From positions 62,001 to 126,000 of the forward strand of contig CAZICZ010000008.1 in assembly GCA_964538025.1 (NCBI GenBank): DNA of 64,000 nucleotides, read 5' to 3'. The first letter of the stretch is position 1; every line of letters starts with the position of its first letter. Source of the stretch: UBA5078 sp964538025 (GTDB lineage Bacteria; Pseudomonadota; Gammaproteobacteria; Pseudomonadales; Pseudohongiellaceae). Both the position numbers and the translations under genes were made by a program. The notes below the pieces were generated by a model. That model had not been told where the DNA came from. It worked only from the letters and a program-made list of their open reading frames with translations, and ran no database searches. Below are positions 49,900-59,053 of this stretch, piece by piece.

Positions 49900-52890
49900 C
49901 TAGCGCGGCAAGGCGGACACCCGCAAGGGCAGGGGAACTGCACCGTCTTCGAGCGCATCCGGTGTTTGCAACGGTTCGCTCACCACGCGCGCAGCGAGCT
50001 CTGGCGCCTGTGCCGTGAGTGCCGCCACGATGACCTGCACACGCTGCTCGGCCAGCGCTTCCAGTTGAGCCTGCGCAACCGGTTCTTTCGCGATCAGCTC
50101 GCGGCGCAGCTGCGCCAGATAGGCAAGTTCGTCGAAACGGGCTACTCCCTGCGCATCGGGCTGGGTGAACGCTTCACGCTGCTCTGTCAGCCACTGCTCC
50201 ACAGCGGGGCCGTCTTCTTCCGCGCTGTCACGGTAAAGCTGCTCCATCACCTGCAAGCGCAGCGCCGACGGGGTCAACCCCTCCGGGGCCGTCAGACGGG
50301 CCACGGCAAGCGCCTCTTCTGCACGGGTATCCAGGAAGCGCTCCTGCAGCACAGCGCGATCGGCGGACTCCATCACCACCCCAGCCACGCCGAGTTGCAA
50401 TTGGGGACGCTCCACGAGTGCACTGCCCAGCGAGATAAGCTTTTCCCGTTCGGGAGGCAGGAGATCGGAACGCCCGGGAGCAAATGCGATCGTGCTCAGA
50501 TCGGTGTCCTCATCGCCGCCCACAAGCGAGGAGAGAAACCGGAACGGTGACGCGACAATATTGCGAATGATCGAGGACAGCGCGCGGCTAATCACCCCGC
50601 CATAGCTGAACTGGGGATTCTCCAGATCGCCGGTGACGGGCACGTCCAGATCAATGACACCGTTGCGGTCCTTGAGCAGCGCAATGGCAAGCCCGAGCGG
50701 TAAATCGAGCGCATCGGGATGAGGAACACGCTCCCCCAATTCGAGATCCCGCAGCACCATGGCGTTTTCCCCTTCGAGCTGGCTCTGGCGAATGCGGTAG
50801 GACACGTCCACATCGAGGTTGCCGGCCGCGATTTTGCGCCCGGCGAACTTGATAACGTAGGGCGACAGGGACGGGATATCGAGGTTGCGGAACTGCAAGT
50901 CCATCTCCGTCAGCTCGGCAAAGGCCAGCGGCCGCACGCGGCCCGAAATGCTGGCAAGGCCAAACGCATCGACCTGTCCTTCCAGGTGCACCCGCGCAGG
51001 CTCCGCCGATGTGGTGGAGAGAGATGAAATCTCCCCGGTCAGGTTGTCCATGTGGACGGCAAACGGCAGCGGGAGGCTGCTATCGGAAAAATCAGCCACG
51101 CCCTGACGCACGCGAACGCGATCAAGGCGAAGCTCGGGCAGGTCGCCGGGGGAGCTATCGATGTTCGCCTGGGCACCCTCTGCCGCGTCCGGCGATGCAG
51201 AGCGTGGTGCCGTGTCGATCATAAGCCGGCTGATGTTGGTACTGCCGTCTGCCTCAATCTCGACGCGGGCATAGGGACGCTCCAGGGCGATCTCGCCTAT
51301 GTCGATACGGATTTGTTCGCCCATGCGGACATCCAGAGCCTCAATCTGAAGGGACTCCAGTCCTGCCAGCGATTCATTCTGCAGCGTGTCAGTCACCCCC
51401 AGTGAATCCACGCGCACACTGCCGACAAAGGCATTCTGCCCCCCGCCTGACACCACATCGCCCTGCGCGGAAAGCTGCCCGCTCTCCAGTCTCACATTCG
51501 CCAACGGCGCGAGATACGGCTGCAAAAAGGACAGTGCCAAGGCGTCCAGTGTGAATTCGCCGTCTAGCTGCAGCGCCGGGAGCACCTCCAGCGAGGCACC
51601 GGCACGCAGCCGCCCGCCGGTGCTGAACGCGATATCAGTGTCAAGATTGAGGGGAACTCCGGGCTGGTTGCTCAGATTCGTGGCGCGCGCATTCACAGCA
51701 AGGTTCAGCCGGACAGGGGGCGCCGGCTGAAGATCACTGAGGTGGATGTCCCAGCGCTCCAGCGCCAGCTCACTCAGGGAAATCGTCCAGGGGGAGGACG
51801 GCGATGCGGGCACCTGCTGCGCGTCCTCTTCGGTGGAAGCGGGGGACGGCTCAGGCAGTAGACGCAGAAAATTGATGTCTCCATCGGGCAAGCGGACGGG
51901 GTAAAACTCGAAGGCCTCCAGGTGAAGACGGTCAAAATGTACCCGACGATCCGCGAGAGCCATCTCGCCACCGGTCAACGCAAGGCTCGGGAGCCTGGCG
52001 AGTAGTGTCGTCCCCTCTTTGTCCAGGATGTCGAGGTCTGTCATTGCCAATTGCATACCCTGCAACGAGAGCGAGAGCTGACCCTGATCGGAAAGCGCGA
52101 GCGCGTAAGACATTCCCGTATCAAACCAGCCTCCTCTGAGACTGACCGGCAGCTGCTGATCAAAGTACCGTGCAAGCTCGTCCGTGAGCGGACCGAAGAG
52201 CGCAAGTTCCCCGGACGTCGCCAATGGCACCAGAGAAAGCGATCCCTGCCAGTGCATCTGGGAACCATCCCCCAGCGCGAGCGTAAACGCATGCTCTGCC
52301 GCCTGCGCATTGGCCACGGTACTCAGATTGCTGAGGCTGAAATTGATCGCCTCTATATGGGTCTGAAACGGCGTTTCGGGGACATCATCCAGCAGACCCA
52401 CACTGCCCCCCGAAAAGGACAAATGGGCAATATGCACGGGAGGAAGTGCTGCGCCTGCATCGGAGTCGTCTGAATCGGAGTCACTCGTCTGGGGTGCAGT
52501 GGCATTCCAGCGATCCACGAGTTGCTGCAGATTCGATTCGGTCGGACTGAGCCGGTGTATCCCGAGATGCACGCCCTCCAGATGAAGGTCTTCGATGAGC
52601 ACCTCACCGCGCAAAAGTGGCCACAGCGCTAGATCTGCGGCAACACTCTCAAAAGAAAGGATCGTGGCACCTTGGCGATCGGGCAGCCAAAAGTCGTGCA
52701 GCGACACGGAGAGCTGGAAGGGATTCACGCGAATCGGCCCGAGTGTCAGCCCGTCACCGAGCCGTTGCTGCAGCAGCGGTATTGCCTGCTGCCTGACGAG
52801 TGCGGGCAACAACAGCGCACCAGCGCCTGCATAAAAAAGGACGATGACCGCGAATCCCCATCCGATCCGACGCGCGATTTTCCGAGACAT
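49900..52890 (-). CDS. DUF748-family AsmA-like giant protein
   Basis: A 996-residue protein with one N-terminal membrane anchor (about 9-31) and a long periplasmic body of beta strands. DUF748 repeats are seen in LGPIRVNPFQLSVSLHDFWLPD, FESVAADLALWPLLRGEVLIEDLHLEGVHLGI, TGEISSLSTTS and KNRNGVIDLDVPVTGDLENPQFSYGG, with an OmpA-like C-terminal ending. Such AsmA/TamB relatives are thought to bridge lipids between membranes. ATG 52890 is chosen over a GTG at 52899. It lies 25 bp after the GAPDH gene. Confidence 0.87.
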   Translation of the reverse strand: MSRKIARRIGWGFAVIVLFYAGAGALLLPALVRQQAIPLLQQRLGDGLTLGPIRVNPFQLSVSLHDFWLPDRQGATILSFESVAADLALWPLLRGEVLIEDLHLEGVHLGIHRLSPTESNLQQLVDRWNATAPQTSDSDSDDSDAGAALPPVHIAHLSFSGGSVGLLDDVPETPFQTHIEAINFSLSNLSTVANAQAAEHAFTLALGDGSQMHWQGSLSLVPLATSGELALFGPLTDELARYFDQQLPVSLRGGWFDTGMSYALALSDQGQLSLSLQGMQLAMTDLDILDKEGTTLLARLPSLALTGGEMALADRRVHFDRLHLEAFEFYPVRLPDGDINFLRLLPEPSPASTEEDAQQVPASPSSPWTISLSELALERWDIHLSDLQPAPPVRLNLAVNARATNLSNQPGVPLNLDTDIAFSTGGRLRAGASLEVLPALQLDGEFTLDALALSFLQPYLAPLANVRLESGQLSAQGDVVSGGGQNAFVGSVRVDSLGVTDTLQNESLAGLESLQIEALDVRMGEQIRIDIGEIALERPYARVEIEADGSTNISRLMIDTAPRSASPDAAEGAQANIDSSPGDLPELRLDRVRVRQGVADFSDSSLPLPFAVHMDNLTGEISSLSTTSAEPARVHLEGQVDAFGLASISGRVRPLAFAELTEMDLQFRNLDIPSLSPYVIKFAGRKIAAGNLDVDVSYRIRQSQLEGENAMVLRDLELGERVPHPDALDLPLGLAIALLKDRNGVIDLDVPVTGDLENPQFSYGGVISRALSSIIRNIVASPFRFLSSLVGGDEDTDLSTIAFAPGRSDLLPPEREKLISLGSALVERPQLQLGVAGVVMESADRAVLQERFLDTRAEEALAVARLTAPEGLTPSALRLQVMEQLYRDSAEEDGPAVEQWLTEQREAFTQPDAQGVARFDELAYLAQLRRELIAKEPVAQAQLEALAEQRVQVIVAALTAQAPELAARVVSEPLQTPDALEDGAVPLPLRVSALPR

Positions 52891-52914
52891 CTTTTCCACT
52901 TCCTCTGGCGTGTT

Positions 52915-53941
52915 TTACCTCTGGCGCGGCAACATGCCATCCATGCGCGCCAGGCGTTCGATCAAATTTTCCACACGGGTGCTATACCCCCATTCGTTGT
53001 CATACCAGGCAATGACTTTCACCATGCGCCCCGCCATCACCTGCGTCAGTTCCGCATCGAAAATACTGGAATGAGAGTTACCGATAATATCACTGGAGAC
53101 GATGGGATCAGTGCAGTAGGACAGAATTCCCGCAAGCGGACCGTCTGCTGCCGCTTTCATCGCGGCATTGACGTTCTCGACCGTCACATCCTGCTCCAGC
53201 TCGACCGTCAGGTCCACCAGACTGCCGTCGGCGACCGGCACCCGCATGGCAACGCCGTCCAGGCGCCCCTGCAACGCGGGCAATATAACGCCAATCGTGC
53301 GCGCAGCTCCCGTGGAGGTTGGCACAATGTTGGTCGCCGCATTACGCGAACGACGTTTGTCATCATGCGGGGCGTCGATCAGCCGCTGGTCAGAGGTGTA
53401 CGCATGCACTGTGCTCAACAGTCCATGGCGAATCCCGAAGGCGTCATGCAGAACCTTGACGAGAGGCGCGTCGCAATTGGTGGTGCAGCTGGCATTGCTG
53501 ATAATGCGGGAGTGTTCCGTGACCACGTGGTCGTTGCCCCCCATCACCAAGGTCGCTTCCAACGGTTCCTTGGTGGGGACGGTCACGATCACGCGCTGGG
53601 CTCCCGCCTCCAGATGCTTATTCAATTCCGCGATCTTGCGGAATTGCCCGCTGGCTTCGACGACATAATCGACGTCAAGTGCTTTCCAGGGGAGTTTGGC
53701 AGGGTCTCGCTCCGACAAGACGATGAAGGGATCACCGGCTATTTGCATCCGGTCACCCTCTGCCAGCACTTCACCCGGATACGCCATGAATGCTGTCGAA
53801 CTTGAAGGCGTAGGCGAGCTGCTCGGCGCTGGACAAATCATTCACGGCAACCACGTTGTAATGCCCGCGCAATTTCGCGATTCGCATCACTGTGCGCCCA
53901 ATGCGCCCAAACCCGTTAATCGCAATTCTTGGAACACGCAT
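52915..53941 (-). pseudogene. Glyceraldehyde-3-phosphate dehydrogenase with a frameshift near codon 53
   Basis: The true start is ATG 53941 (GGGAGG upstream), giving MRVPRIAINGFGRIGR, the NAD-binding opening of GAPDH, up to AYAFKFDSIHG. There the frame breaks: reading on gives VSG and a TGA at 53771-53773, whereas the frame shifted at base 53782 continues as YPGEVLAEGD and runs intact to 52915. That part holds the catalytic SNASCTTNC, the substrate block and WYDNEWGYS. Comparison with the usual HG-x-aromatic-PG spacing suggests two bases are missing. Everything else is complete, so a sequence error or a very recent mutation is likely. If the lesion is real the gene is inactive. Confidence 0.85.
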
Positions 53942-54006
53942 CTGAACCTCCCGTGCACGCTGCGAAAAGTAAGCCGGGTTTCAGTCTACACCTTCCGCCC
54001 ATAAAA

Positions 54007-54037
54007 AAGGCCCGATTGCATCAAGCAACCGGGCCTT
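54007..54037 (-). terminator. Terminator of the first PQQ dehydrogenase
   Basis: AAGGCCCGATTGC and GCAACCGGGCCTT pair (one A-C mismatch) around ATCAA. On the minus strand the stem is followed by six T residues (complement of 54003-54008). It lies 22 bp after the dehydrogenase stop. Confidence 0.88.
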
Positions 54038-54058
54038 GTGGTGGGGCACCTGCGAGAA

Positions 54059-56134
54059 TTAATGCTCGCGGAAGCTGCCGTGCGGACCGCTCAGAGACAT
54101 CGCTGTCAGCTTGCCGCCAGTCTGCAGCAGGACATACTGCTCGCCCTTGTGGACGTAAGTCATCATGCCGTAGCGGCTGTTGTCAGGGACTGTAACCCTG
54201 GCCAGTTCACGACCAGTGGCCTTATCAACAGCGAACAGCGTCGGTGTGCCATCACTGGTTTGTGAGGCATAGATCAGCATGTTCTTGGTCACAGTCATGG
54301 GCGCATGTGCCCCTGTTCCTGTGTTGCCAATGTCGATACCCGCCAGTGCAGGGTTGTTCTTGATGCGGTCAGGCGTTTCACCGACAGGGATCATCCACAG
54401 GTGTTCACCAGTGTTCAGATCGATTGCAGTGATGCGGCTGTAGGGCGGCTTCATCAGCGGCAGACCCTGTGGACCGCGTGGGCCGCCACCGCCAGTGCCT
54501 ACTGCGTACTGCGCAGTCGTTGTCCCGGTGGTAGTTGTGCCGTTGTCGGTCATGTAGCGCAGATCCGCTTCTTCACCCGGAACGATCGTACGGGTAGTAC
54601 AACCGCTCAGAGAGGTGACGTAGAGAATACCGGTCTCGGGGTCACCTGCGGCTGGGCCGCTGATGTTCACGCCACCGACATCGCCCGGACACCACAGTGA
54701 ACCGCGCTTGCCCATGTCGTTATCACGGTGCAGAGGAGGTGTGAACAGCGGGCCAGTTTCCCACTCAGACAGAATCTGAATGGCTTGTGCGCGCAGCTCA
54801 GGAGTGAAATCGATCAGATCGTCTTCAGACAGGCCCTGCAGGTCATACGCTGCAGGCTTGGTCGGGAAAGGCTGAGTCGCAGACAGCTTTTCGCCGGGGA
54901 TGTGTGACTGCGGAACAGGACGCTCTTCGATCGGCCACAGCGGCTCACCGGTCTCGCGGTTGAATACATAGGTAAACGCCTGCTTGGTCACTTGCGCTAC
55001 CGCAGGAGTCTTCTGTCCATTGTGCATGACGTCCAGCAGCACGGGAGCCGTCGGGGTGTCATAGTTCCAAATGTCATGGTGCACCATCTGGAAGTGCCAC
55101 TTGCGCTCGCCCGTCTTCACATCCAGCGCAATCAGGCTGGTGCCGAAGAGGTTATCGCCAGGACGGAAGCCACCGTAGAAGTCGATGGTTGCGCCGTTTG
55201 TCGGGATATACACCAGACCCAGTTCCGGATCAGCGGACATGGGCGCCCAGGAGGAGACGTCCCCTGTATATTGCCAGGCGTCGTTTTCCCAGGTCTCGTG
55301 ACCAAACTCACCGGGACGTGGAATCACGTTGAACTTCCAGAGGAAGTCGCCAGTCTTGGAGTCGTATGCAAGGATGTCACCCGGCACGTTCTCGATGCGG
55401 GACTGGTTGTAGCCCTGCTCGGCGGAGTTACCCACGACGATCACGTCATTGACGACGATGGGTGGCGAAGAGGCAGTGATGTAACCGACTTCTTTGGGGA
55501 TCCCGTAATAGGGGTCGAACTCATGACCGAGGTCTGCCAGCATGTCGACAACGCCAGTATCGGGGAAACCATCTAGAGGGACTTTTTTCCCGAAGCCTTC
55601 CAGCGGGGCACCTGTCTTGGCATCCAGTGCTACAAGGAAGAACGCGGGCGTGCTGATATAGATGACACCCTTGCCATCCACCACGTTATAGGCAACGCCC
55701 TTACCGTAGTCAGAACGCATGGAGTACTCATAACGGAACGTGTTGGGCTCACGGTAGGACCACACTGTTTCTCCCGTTTCCGGATCGATTGCCACCACAT
55801 GTCGACGAGAACCGGCAACGGTGTAAAGAAGACCATCGATAAAGCTGGGCGTTGCGCGGCCACTCTGTGCATGGAAGCTTGCGCCATCCCATACCCACGC
55901 TTCCTTCAGTTCAGAGAAGTTCTCAGGCGTGATATTGGTCGCTGGCGAGTAACGGGTGTGATCGAAACCCCCCCCGAGATGACGCCACTCAATTTCTTCC
56001 TGTGCCTGCACTGATGCCCCGGAGGCCAACAGCAGGCCAAGTGGCAATGCCCGCGCCAGGGTCTTTGTGAGCGATTGCCAGCGCTTGCTTGCCGGCTGTC
56101 GGACCATGCCCGACTCAACACACTTACTTGTCAT
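54059..56134 (-). CDS. Secreted PQQ-dependent dehydrogenase, paralogue 1
   Basis: A 691-residue periplasmic quinoprotein. Signal peptide to about residue 42 (ending VQA-Q), then a PQQ beta-propeller: HTRYSPATNITPENFSELKEAWVW, repeated TGETVWSY-like W-motifs, GYNQSRIENVPGDILAYD, and the block HHDIWNYDTPTAPVL whose Asp is the likely catalytic base as in glucose-dehydrogenase-type enzymes. It lacks the membrane helices of Gcd and any haem domain, so electrons must go to a separate carrier. Start is ATG 56134 with GAGGAA upstream. It is the most divergent of the three in its N-terminal half (for example GGGFDHT, AQSGRATPSF). The substrate is unknown. Confidence 0.92.
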   Translation of the reverse strand: MTSKCVESGMVRQPASKRWQSLTKTLARALPLGLLLASGASVQAQEEIEWRHLGGGFDHTRYSPATNITPENFSELKEAWVWDGASFHAQSGRATPSFIDGLLYTVAGSRRHVVAIDPETGETVWSYREPNTFRYEYSMRSDYGKGVAYNVVDGKGVIYISTPAFFLVALDAKTGAPLEGFGKKVPLDGFPDTGVVDMLADLGHEFDPYYGIPKEVGYITASSPPIVVNDVIVVGNSAEQGYNQSRIENVPGDILAYDSKTGDFLWKFNVIPRPGEFGHETWENDAWQYTGDVSSWAPMSADPELGLVYIPTNGATIDFYGGFRPGDNLFGTSLIALDVKTGERKWHFQMVHHDIWNYDTPTAPVLLDVMHNGQKTPAVAQVTKQAFTYVFNRETGEPLWPIEERPVPQSHIPGEKLSATQPFPTKPAAYDLQGLSEDDLIDFTPELRAQAIQILSEWETGPLFTPPLHRDNDMGKRGSLWCPGDVGGVNISGPAAGDPETGILYVTSLSGCTTRTIVPGEEADLRYMTDNGTTTTGTTTAQYAVGTGGGGPRGPQGLPLMKPPYSRITAIDLNTGEHLWMIPVGETPDRIKNNPALAGIDIGNTGTGAHAPMTVTKNMLIYASQTSDGTPTLFAVDKATGRELARVTVPDNSRYGMMTYVHKGEQYVLLQTGGKLTAMSLSGPHGSFREH

Positions 56135-56517
56135 TATCATTTCCTCATTGAGTAAAATACTGTTGCTTGCCCGCCAGAGAACATCGAACCCTTCTCTGAT
56201 TCCGCGGAAAAGCCGCACCTTCCCTTCACCAGTCAACCCCCTGGCGAGACAACGTGCTGACGTTGCCGATCCGTAAAGAGGACGCAGAATACCCTAGCTA
56301 AAAACCCAAGTCCATCCGAGCTCTGGCACCTCCTCTCCTACTCGCGCATCTGTAAATCTGCTGATTTGCAGACTGTTTTCACCAAGAAGATGACCGGGCA
56401 AAGTGTGAAACTGATTCCTGAAACTGGCTATAAAGCCGTCATGGAAATCCTGAAAATTTCACTTTATTGCAGCTTGCCAAAGTTTGTTACAAGCACGCCT
56501 AGATAGAGGCCAAAGAA
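56135..56517. other. Upstream region of PQQ dehydrogenase 1
   Basis: A gene-free stretch of about 380 bp before the next terminator. It includes the leader CTCAATGAGGAAATGATA and an inverted repeat CTGTAAATC-TGCT-GATTTGCAG at 56350-56371 (one mismatch), about 220 bp upstream of the start. No firm promoter was assigned. Confidence 0.5.
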
Positions 56518-56547
56518 AAAGGCCAGCCCCCCGAGGGACTGGCCTTT
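56518..56547 (-). terminator. Terminator of the second PQQ dehydrogenase
   Basis: AAAGGCCAG and CTGGCCTTT form a 9-bp perfect stem (complement 56518-56547) followed on the minus strand by a T-rich tail. It lies 41 bp after the stop at 56588. Confidence 0.9.
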
Positions 56548-56587
56548 GTTCAACGCGCATTCGCGACGGGCGAATGGCTTCGTGCGA

Positions 56588-58663
56588 TCAATGCTCTCTG
56601 AAGCTGCCTTTCGGACCGTGCAGAGACATCGCTGTGAGGGAGCTGCCAGTTTGCAGAACGATGTACTGCTCACCATTGTGAACATAGCTCATCATCCCGT
56701 AACGGCTTTCCTTGGATACCGCAATGCGGGCCAATTCGCGCCCTGTCTGCTTATCAATCGCAAACAGATGCGGAGTGCCATCACTGACGTTACCGGCATA
56801 GACCAGCATGGACGGGGTCACCATCATCGGAGCCTGAGCGCCGGTGCCGGTATTGCCGATGTCAATGCCTGCCAGTGCAGGATTGTTCTTGATGCGGTCA
56901 GGCGTTTCACCGATCGGGATCATCCACAGGTGTTCACCCGTGTTCAGATCAATCGCTGTGATTCGGCTGTAAGGAGGCTTCATCAGCGGCAGACCGTTTG
57001 GCCCGCGCGGAGCACCGCCACCAGCACCGTTGGCATAACGTGCAGGAGTAACCCCTGTTGTCGTGGTGCCGTTGTCGGTCATGTAGCGCAGATCCGCTTC
57101 GTCACCCGGCACCAGAGTATGTGCCGCGCAGGCGCTCTGGGAGGTCAGGTAGATGATGCCGGTTTCGGGGTCAGCTGCAGCCGGACCCGTGATGTTGGAG
57201 CCACCGCCGTCACCTGGACACCAGAAAGAACCACGCTTGCCGAGATCGTTATCGCGGTGCAGCGGCGGGTTGTACAGCGGGCCGATCTGCCAGTCCGCCA
57301 ACGCAGCAATCGCCTGCTGACGCAGCTCAGGCGTGAAGTCGATCATGTCGTCCACACTGAACCCTGTCAGATCATAGGGTGCTGGTTTGGTGGGGAATGG
57401 CTGAGTAGGCGACAGAACTTCCCCTGGGATATGGGACTGGGGAACGGGACGCTCTTCAATCGGCCACAGCGGCTCACCTGTCTCACGGTTAAACGCGAAT
57501 AGCAGGGTCTGCTTGGTGGGCTGAGCAACCGCCTTGATGGTGCGGCCATTCTGCTGCACATCCAGAAGAACCGGTGCGGTGGGGATGTCATAGTTCCACA
57601 CGTCGTGGTGCACCAGCTGGAAGTGCCACTTGCGCTCACCTGTCTGCACATCGATAGCAATCAGGCTGGTGCCGAAGAGGTTGTCACCGGGGCTGAAACC
57701 ACCGTAGTAATCCACTGTAGGCGGGTTGGTGGCGATATACACCAGGCCCAGCTCGGGATCAGCAGAAATCGGGGCCCATGGAGACACGTCGCCGGTATAT
57801 TGCCAGGCATCGTTTTCCCAAGTGTCGTGACCAAACTCGCCTGGACGCGGAATCACATTGAACTTCCACTTGAAGTCGCCTGTTTTGGCGTCATAGGCCA
57901 GAATGTCGCCCGGAACGTTTTCAATACGGGACTGGTTGTAACCCTGCTCGGCAGAGTTACCCACCACAACAACACCATTCACCACGATGGGTGGCGAAGA
58001 AGACGTCAGGTAGCCGACTTCTTTTGGAATGCCGTAGTAGGGGTCGTATTCGTGCCCGAGGTCTGCCAGCAGGTCGACCACCCCTGTTTGCGCAAAGCCT
58101 TCGACGGGAACCGGCTTGCCGAAACCCTTCAGGGGGGCGCCTGTGTCAGCATCCAGTGCTGTCAGGAAAAAGGCCGGACTGATGATGTAAATCACGCCTT
58201 TGCCGTCGACTTCTGCATAGGCGACACCCTTACCGTAATCCTGACGCATGGAGTATTCCCAGCGGAAGGTGTTCGGTTCGCGGTAGGACCAAATGGTTTC
58301 GCCTGTTTCAGCATCCATCGCGACGACATGACGACGGGGGCCAGCAACGGTGTAAAGCTTGCCGTTGACATAGCTGGGAGTGGAGCGGCCACTCTGTGCA
58401 TCGAAACTGGCACCGTCCCATACCCATGCTTCTTTGAGCTCGCCGAAGTTCTGGGGGGTGATGTTGTTGGCAGGGGTGTAACGGGTGTGGTGAGCATCCC
58501 CACCAAGGTGGGTCCACTCAACTGTATCCTGGGCCAGAACTGGCGCCGCGGCCGACACTAGAAATCCCAGTGGCAGTGCGCGTGTCAGCGTCTTTCCCAG
58601 TGAACGCCAGCGATTGCTCACTGACTGTCGGGGAGAACCCGACCCAACTAGAGAGTTTGTCAT
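56588..58663 (-). CDS. Secreted PQQ-dependent dehydrogenase, paralogue 2
   Basis: A 691-residue protein, the same length as paralogue 1. Signal peptide ends VLA-Q. The mature start VEWTHLGGDAHHTRYTPANNITPQNFGELKEAW is nearly that of paralogue 3. Propeller motifs, HHDVWNYDIPTAPVL and the C-terminal GSFREH are conserved. Cysteines in SFWCPGD and SQSACAAH replace the GSLWCPGD and LSGCTT blocks of paralogue 1. The start is ATG 58663 behind CTCAACGAGGAAATAATA. It has its own terminator, so it can be expressed independently. Confidence 0.92.
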   Translation of the reverse strand: MTNSLVGSGSPRQSVSNRWRSLGKTLTRALPLGFLVSAAAPVLAQDTVEWTHLGGDAHHTRYTPANNITPQNFGELKEAWVWDGASFDAQSGRSTPSYVNGKLYTVAGPRRHVVAMDAETGETIWSYREPNTFRWEYSMRQDYGKGVAYAEVDGKGVIYIISPAFFLTALDADTGAPLKGFGKPVPVEGFAQTGVVDLLADLGHEYDPYYGIPKEVGYLTSSSPPIVVNGVVVVGNSAEQGYNQSRIENVPGDILAYDAKTGDFKWKFNVIPRPGEFGHDTWENDAWQYTGDVSPWAPISADPELGLVYIATNPPTVDYYGGFSPGDNLFGTSLIAIDVQTGERKWHFQLVHHDVWNYDIPTAPVLLDVQQNGRTIKAVAQPTKQTLLFAFNRETGEPLWPIEERPVPQSHIPGEVLSPTQPFPTKPAPYDLTGFSVDDMIDFTPELRQQAIAALADWQIGPLYNPPLHRDNDLGKRGSFWCPGDGGGSNITGPAAADPETGIIYLTSQSACAAHTLVPGDEADLRYMTDNGTTTTGVTPARYANGAGGGAPRGPNGLPLMKPPYSRITAIDLNTGEHLWMIPIGETPDRIKNNPALAGIDIGNTGTGAQAPMMVTPSMLVYAGNVSDGTPHLFAIDKQTGRELARIAVSKESRYGMMSYVHNGEQYIVLQTGSSLTAMSLHGPKGSFREH

Positions 58664-59001
58664 TATTATTTCCTCGTTGAGCAGATGTTTCACTCAGCTA
58701 GACGATTAGAACCATTGTATCGCCGCCTGATTGCCGCCACGGAACACATACCGGTAAATCAAGCCCCTTCAGCGGGTGACACAAGGCCAAAACCGACGCT
58801 GAAATGAGGCGTCGAGCATAACGCACACACCTTGGCAAGTCCAGACAGGACGCGGGGAGGAGCCGGTTTCTAGCAGATTATTTGCGATGCCGTAAGCATG
58901 TTACGAGCTGAGTCTGAAGAGCCTGCAACGGAGTGAGAAATTTGGTAACGCAGCGAGCGTTCAGTCGCCCCGTCAGGCCCCTGAACACCTGCAAAAAAAA
59001 A
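58664..59001. other. Upstream region of PQQ dehydrogenase 2
   Basis: A gene-free region of about 340 bp. On the minus strand GATACAAT gives a possible -10 about 55 bp ahead of the start, and an inverted repeat CGACGC-TGAAATGAG-GCGTCG lies at 58794-58814. A clear -35 was not found. Confidence 0.45.
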
Positions 59002-59028
59002 AGCCCGACTGTGCGAGACAGCCGGGCT
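59002..59028 (-). terminator. Terminator of the third PQQ dehydrogenase
   Basis: AGCCCGACTGT and ACAGCCGGGCT pair (one A-C mismatch) around GCGAG, followed on the minus strand by ten T residues (complement of 58993-59002). It lies 26 bp after the stop. Confidence 0.92.
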
Positions 59029-59053
59029 CCTTCAGCTCCCCTGAAACGGGAAA

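Noticed and set aside
53771..53790. Programmed frameshifting in the GAPDH gene
   Set aside because: No slippery heptamer or stimulatory structure is visible at the break, and no GAPDH is known to use it.
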